Shown one piece after another: positions 58,580 to 64,000 of a stretch of DNA of 64,000 bases (within the stretch, counting starts at the first letter, position 1; the number at the start of each line of letters is the position of its first letter). Under the pieces are notes generated by a model that did not search any database, was not told the DNA's origin, and saw only the letters and a list, made by a program, of their open reading frames with translations. A program made the position numbers and the translations under genes. The stretch comes from Acinetobacter lwoffii (GTDB lineage: Bacteria; Pseudomonadota; Gammaproteobacteria; Pseudomonadales; Moraxellaceae). The DNA lies in NCBI RefSeq assembly GCF_015602705.1, contig NZ_CP059081.1:1497702-1561701 (forward strand). Direction: 5' to 3'.

Positions 58580-59800
58580 ATGTTAAATGCCTATATTTAT
58601 GATGGTTTACGTTCACCAATCGGTCGCCATGCAGGAAGTCTGGCAAGCGTACGTCCAGATGATCTGGCAGCTACAGTCATTAAAAACCTGCTGGAAAAAA
58701 CCGGTATTCCGGCAGCAGATGTAGAAGATGTAATCTTTGGTAGCACCAACCAGGCCGGTGAAGACAGCCGTAATGTGGCACGTTTTGCAGCATTGTTAGC
58801 AGGTATGCCGGTAACAGTTCCGGGTCAGACGGTAAACCGATTATGTGCTTCAGGTCTCGGTGCTGTGATTGATTCGGCACGTGCCATTACTGCAGGTGAA
58901 GGCGAGTTGTACATTGCTGGTGGCGTAGAAAGTATGACCCGCGCACCTTTTGTGATGGGTAAAGCAGAAAGCGCTTATTCACGTGATGCCAAAATTTATG
59001 ACACCACGATTGGTACACGTTTCCCGAACCGTAAATTCACGGATCAGTTTGGCGCGCACAGCATGCCTGAAACAGGTGATAACGTGGCTGAAGAATTTGG
59101 CATTAGCCGTGAACAAGCTGATACATTTGCAGCTGCATCACAAGCCAAATATCAGGCTGCAAAAGAAGCGGGATTCTTTGAAGGTGAAATTACCCCAATT
59201 GAAGTATCACAAGGGCGTAAATTACCGCCTAAACAGGTGACTGAAGATGAACATCCACGTGCATCTTCAACATTTGAAGCATTATCCAAGCTACAACCGC
59301 TTTTCGAAGGTGGTGTAGTGACTGCGGGTAATGCATCAGGTATCAATGACGGCGCTGCAGCACTGATTATCGGCAGTGAAAAAGTTCAGGAACAGTATGG
59401 CTTAAAACCTTTGGCTCGCATCCTGTCTTCTGCAGCCGCTGGCATTGAGCCACGCATCATGGGTGCAGGCCCAATTGAAGCGATTAAAAAGGCAGTACAA
59501 CGTGCTGGTTTGACGCTGGACGATATGGATATCATCGAGATTAATGAAGCCTTTGCCAGTCAGGTATTATCTTGCCTGAAAGGTCTGGATGTCGCTTTGG
59601 ATGATCCGCGTGTCAATCCAAATGGTGGTGCGATTGCCATTGGTCATCCACTGGGCTGTTCGGGTGCGCGTTTGGCTTTAACCGTTGCACGTCAGTTACA
59701 GCGTACCGGTAAAAAATATGCCGTGATTAGTCTGTGTATCGGTCTGGGTCAAGGCTTGGCGATGGTGATTGAAAACCCTGAAGCTGCATCACAGCTTTAG
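58580..59800 (+). CDS. dcaF: 3-oxoadipyl-CoA thiolase-type acetyltransferase, DcaF-like
   Basis: This 406-residue thiolase cleaves 3-oxoadipyl-CoA to succinyl-CoA and acetyl-CoA. The nucleophile is Cys89 in NRLCASGLG, the His is in GHPLGCSGAR and the second Cys is C386 in SLCIGLGQG. GSTNQAGEDSRNVARFAALLAG is typical of the PcaF/PaaJ/DcaF group. It closes the operon and is followed by a terminator. Confidence 0.92.
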   Translation: MLNAYIYDGLRSPIGRHAGSLASVRPDDLAATVIKNLLEKTGIPAADVEDVIFGSTNQAGEDSRNVARFAALLAGMPVTVPGQTVNRLCASGLGAVIDSARAITAGEGELYIAGGVESMTRAPFVMGKAESAYSRDAKIYDTTIGTRFPNRKFTDQFGAHSMPETGDNVAEEFGISREQADTFAAASQAKYQAAKEAGFFEGEITPIEVSQGRKLPPKQVTEDEHPRASSTFEALSKLQPLFEGGVVTAGNASGINDGAAALIIGSEKVQEQYGLKPLARILSSAAAGIEPRIMGAGPIEAIKKAVQRAGLTLDDMDIIEINEAFASQVLSCLKGLDVALDDPRVNPNGGAIAIGHPLGCSGARLALTVARQLQRTGKKYAVISLCIGLGQGLAMVIENPEAASQL

Positions 59801-59810
59801 TCATAGTCTT

Positions 59811-59848
59811 AATGCCATGTATCTATGATATGCATGGCATTCTTTATT
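59811..59848 (+). terminator. terminator after the thiolase gene
   Basis: AATGCCATG and CATGGCATT pair around a 13-base loop, followed by CTTTATT. It lies 10 bp beyond the stop. Confidence 0.65.
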
Positions 59849-59865
59849 GGGATTTTTCTTTCAAA

Positions 59866-59892
59866 ATAAAAATCCCTGCACATGCAGGGATT
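59866..59892 (-). terminator. terminator after the thioesterase gene
   Basis: On the minus strand AATCCCTGCA and TGCAGGGATT pair around TG and are followed by TTTATTTTG. It lies 20 bp past the thioesterase stop. Confidence 0.85.
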
Positions 59893-59912
59893 GATTACAT
59901 CACTGTAATGAT

Positions 59913-60350
59913 TTACTTACGGGCAGTGACTAATAAAGTCGCTGAACCAAAAGCATAAACTTTACCTTCTTTATCGATAATTCGGCCTTCTGAGGTCAGT
60001 ACATTACGCCCGATCCGGATGACTTCACCAATAGCTGTATAGGTTTCGCCGCTTTTCATCGCTTTCAGCATTTTTACATTCAGGTCAATGGTCGAGAAAC
60101 TGACACCTGCATCTACTGTCGTATGCACGGCAGCGCCAGTGGCACTATCTAGAACCGTTGCACAAAAGCCGCCATGAATACCACCCTGTAAATTATAATG
60201 GCGCTGATCAGGACGCACCTCATATTCCACATAGTTTTCGCGTACCAAGATCAGACGCATGGGAATAATTTCACTCATGGCTGAACTGGAAATTTCCCCA
60301 TTCTTAATTGCGGTTAGATATTCGAGTCCGTTTAATTGTGATGTTAACAT
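59913..60350 (-). CDS. hotdog-fold thioesterase, PaaI family
   Basis: The 145-residue protein carries the PaaI-type hotdog signature NLQGGIHGGFCATVLDSATGAAV, where the His-Gly-Gly and the later Asp form the active site. It probably frees CoA from stalled acyl-CoA intermediates. GGAG precedes the ATG. A copy of the 17-bp operator lies 22 bp ahead of the start, which ties it to the catabolic regulon. Confidence 0.88.
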   Translation of the reverse strand: MLTSQLNGLEYLTAIKNGEISSSAMSEIIPMRLILVRENYVEYEVRPDQRHYNLQGGIHGGFCATVLDSATGAAVHTTVDAGVSFSTIDLNVKMLKAMKSGETYTAIGEVIRIGRNVLTSEGRIIDKEGKVYAFGSATLLVTARK

Positions 60351-60371
60351 ATCAACTCCTTGTAATGATTT

Positions 60372-60388
60372 ATTTCGCTTTATGAAAT
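60372..60388. promoter_or_regulatory. 17-bp operator copy in the thioesterase/aldolase gap
   Basis: ATTTCGCTTTATGAAAT fits the shared near-palindrome. It lies between the divergent thioesterase and aldolase-like genes and could serve both. Confidence 0.6.
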
Positions 60389-60460
60389 AATATTCTGTTT
60401 TTCTAAAATTATGATATAACAGATAGTGATCGAAATGCTATATTTTTCCAGGATGGAACG

Positions 60461-61216
60461 ATGACAATAAAAAATCTCGTCACAGATGCTGAATGGCAGG
60501 CACGTTGTGAACTCGCAGCGCTTTATCGCATTATTGCGCATTACCGGATGACTGATTTAATTGATACCCATATCAGTTTAAGAGTCCCTGATCAGCCTGA
60601 CTGTTTTCTGATTAATCAGTATGGTGTCGCTTTTGAAAAAATGTGTACCTCAACGCTGGTCAAGATTAATCATGAAGGGCAGGTCGTAGAAAGCTATGAA
60701 CAGGATAAGCCGGTGAATATGGCAGGCTTTGTCATCCACTCCGCAATTCATGAAGCACATGCTCATCTGAACTGTGTCATTCATACGCATACTGCAGACG
60801 GCATAGCAGTGTCTGCACAGAAACACGGACTTCTTCCCATTTCCCAGCATGCGCTGAAATTTTATCAGCAGGTGGCCTATCACGAATATGAAGGCGTGGC
60901 ACTCTCAACAGATGAGCAGGAACGCCTGATTCAGGACCTAGGCGGCCATCGCGCCATGATTTTACGCAATCACGGACTTTTAACAGCTGGCGAAACCATT
61001 GCACGGGCCTTTCATGAAATCTATTTCCTTGAGCGTGCCTGTCAGGCACAGGTGAAAGCCTTAAGTGGCGGTGCCGAACTGCATTATCCAGCAGAAGAAG
61101 TCCGAATTAAAACCGCCAAGCAGTTCGCCAGTCCTTTGGTTGAACCGATTTTACAGCATGCCTGGCAGGCTGCGTTATCCTTGATTGAGCATCAATATAC
61201 GGAGTATGCATCATGA
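60461..61216 (+). CDS. class II aldolase/adducin family protein
   Basis: The 251-residue protein has the fold and metal ligands of class II aldolases: HISLRVPDQPDCFLIN near the start, the Zn-binding HTHT in LNCVIHTHTADGIAVSA, and a later His in RNHGLLTAG. The family includes fuculose-phosphate aldolase but also proteins with other roles. The true substrate is unknown. It opens a plus-strand module of four genes and overlaps the next gene by four bases. Confidence 0.83.
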   Translation: MTIKNLVTDAEWQARCELAALYRIIAHYRMTDLIDTHISLRVPDQPDCFLINQYGVAFEKMCTSTLVKINHEGQVVESYEQDKPVNMAGFVIHSAIHEAHAHLNCVIHTHTADGIAVSAQKHGLLPISQHALKFYQQVAYHEYEGVALSTDEQERLIQDLGGHRAMILRNHGLLTAGETIARAFHEIYFLERACQAQVKALSGGAELHYPAEEVRIKTAKQFASPLVEPILQHAWQAALSLIEHQYTEYAS

Positions 61217-62136
61217 TTGTGATATCCAGTACTGTGCCAAATATTGAAGCAATTCTGGTGAAGTCTTTTCAGAAATATGCGCCTGCTGGCAGTTTCTGTA
61301 CAGTGGACAGCCCGGAAGCTGATCAGGCAACGACAGTTGCTGCCTGGTTTCCAGATCTGGAAAAACTCCAAAAACTTCCAGAACTTGGCCTGATTCATTC
61401 CATTGCTGCCGGGGTCGAGCATTTAAACTTAAATGCTGTACGCTCAGATCAAGCCGTTTGCCGGGTACTGGATCCACATCATCAAAAAGGCATGTTTGAT
61501 TATCTGCTCTGGGGCGTGCTGTATTTCCAGCGTTATTTTGACCGCATGATCCAGCAGCAAAAGCAGCAGCTATGGAAGCAGTATCGCCAAAGTTATAGCC
61601 ATCATATCCAGATCGGGATTATGGGCCTTGGCCATATGGGCGGTTATGTGGCAGAACGTTTTGCCGACATGGGCTATCAGGTGTCTGGGTGGTCCAATTC
61701 CCCAAAAGAGATTGCTCAGGTCAAAAGCTATGTCGGATCAGAACAAATTTCCGAGTTTTTGGCCCAAAGTCAGATCCTGATTAATCTGCTGCCACTCACT
61801 GAAGAAAATACCGGCATTCTTTCTGCTGAATTATTTCAGCAGTTGCCTGAACAAGCAGCATTAATTCATGTAGGAAGGGGTCAGCATTTAATCGAGCAGG
61901 ATCTACTCAATGCACTGGATTCCGGCCAGTTACGTGGTGCAATTATCGACGTATTTGAACAGGAGCCATTAGCTGCTGAACATTCATTCTGGCAGCATGA
62001 AAAGATCGTAGTTACACCACATGTCGCCTCACATGCGCCCATGTCTGTGGTAGTGGAACAGATTCTGGAAAATGACCGACGTTTAAATCTCGGGCTGGAT
62101 TTGTGCCATCAGGTAGATGTTAATAAAGGCTATTAA
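61213..62136 (+). CDS. D-2-hydroxyacid dehydrogenase, GhrA-like
   Basis: The 307-residue protein has the NAD-binding fold GIMGLGHMGGYVAERFADMGY, the catalytic Arg region LIHVGRGQHLIEQDLLNAL, the Glu in DVFEQEPLAAEHSFW and the His in VTPHVASH. It resembles glyoxylate/hydroxypyruvate reductase A. It is translationally coupled to the aldolase-like gene (ATGA), so the two may act on the same compound. Substrate unknown. Confidence 0.85.
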   Translation: MIVISSTVPNIEAILVKSFQKYAPAGSFCTVDSPEADQATTVAAWFPDLEKLQKLPELGLIHSIAAGVEHLNLNAVRSDQAVCRVLDPHHQKGMFDYLLWGVLYFQRYFDRMIQQQKQQLWKQYRQSYSHHIQIGIMGLGHMGGYVAERFADMGYQVSGWSNSPKEIAQVKSYVGSEQISEFLAQSQILINLLPLTEENTGILSAELFQQLPEQAALIHVGRGQHLIEQDLLNALDSGQLRGAIIDVFEQEPLAAEHSFWQHEKIVVTPHVASHAPMSVVVEQILENDRRLNLGLDLCHQVDVNKGY

Positions 62137-62170
62137 TTGTAGAGATACAGACAAAAAAATAAGGAAATTG

Positions 62171-63954
<1,784 letters not shown>

Positions 63955-63960
63955 TTAACT

Positions 63961-64000
63961 TTAGTGCAGTCGCTGAATAGGAAAGCCATTCCACCATGAA
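63961..64000 (-). CDS. possible C-terminus of a convergent gene (partial)
   Basis: A minus-strand frame reaches from the window edge to a TAA at 63961 and would encode the tail SWWNGFPIQRLH. It is only twelve codons, so it is listed as a possibility. No terminator is visible between it and the preceding plus-strand gene. Confidence 0.25.
   Translation of the reverse strand, partial: SWWNGFPIQRLH

Overview
The window looks like a chromosomal segment of an Acinetobacter species (Gammaproteobacteria, Moraxellaceae). The basis is gene content and order: a dca-type dicarboxylate degradation cluster with a DcaP porin, a betT/betIBA cluster, an OsmC-YcaO fusion, an assimilatory nirB/nirD-FAD/nasA operon, and AT-rich intergenic DNA. 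Almost all of it is ordinary metabolic chromosome. The only clear mobile element is one IS5-type insertion sequence at 2489-3346. No tRNA, rRNA, CRISPR array or prophage was seen.

Region 1 (1-25100) is a nitrogen island. On the minus strand are a partial 2OG-Fe(II) oxygenase, a NitT/TauT-type ABC ATPase and permease, the IS, and the nitrate-sensing pair nasT-nasS. On the plus strand are nirB, a NirD-FAD reductase fusion, the nitrate reductase nasA and mobA; then a molybdenum cofactor and molybdate uptake operon (moaA, moaD, moaE, a moaC-moaB fusion, moeA, modABC); then a NarK-type transporter, cynS on the minus strand, an FNT nitrite channel, and a PP2C phosphatase/protein kinase fusion. I find seven sigma-54 type -24/-12 elements, in front of the ABC operon, nasTS, nirB, moaA, narK, cynS and nirC. 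Three of these transcripts (nirB, narK, nirC) begin with a pair of stem-loops with six-base loops carrying A1 and G4, which is the known recognition signature of ANTAR proteins such as NasT. In the nirC leader the second hairpin is mutually exclusive with a strong intrinsic terminator. Together this suggests a two-step gate: nitrogen limitation starts transcription through sigma-54, and nitrate or nitrite lets it continue through NasS-NasT antitermination.

Region 2 (25100-40300) holds two small hypothetical proteins, a MetR-like regulator, a TonB-dependent receptor, a MarC-family membrane protein, the divergent choline/glycine betaine locus betT | betI-betB-betA with a perfect 20-bp palindrome between them, a TorF-type putative porin, and an OsmC-YcaO fusion followed by an octamer tandem repeat.

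Region 3 (40300-64000) is a CoA-thioester catabolic island. It contains ETF-ubiquinone oxidoreductase, an IclR-family regulator, two acyl-CoA dehydrogenases (one is glutaryl-CoA dehydrogenase), a CoA-transferase pair, two paralogous aromatic/dicarboxylate-type MFS carriers, a DcaP porin, enoyl-CoA hydratase, hydroxyacyl-CoA dehydrogenase and a 3-oxoadipyl-CoA-type thiolase. This is the full set needed for beta-oxidation of dicarboxylates such as adipate. A 17-bp near-palindrome related to ATTTCGNNATNCGAAAT occurs seven times in the intergenic regions of this island, including directly upstream of ETF-QO, and is the likely operator of the IclR protein. A GAF-PAS-PAS-GGDEF-EAL protein lies inside the island behind a five-copy octamer repeat. 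The right end carries a thioesterase and a four-gene module (class II aldolase-like, 2-hydroxyacid dehydrogenase, enoyl-CoA hydratase, nitronate monooxygenase-like) whose substrate I cannot name.
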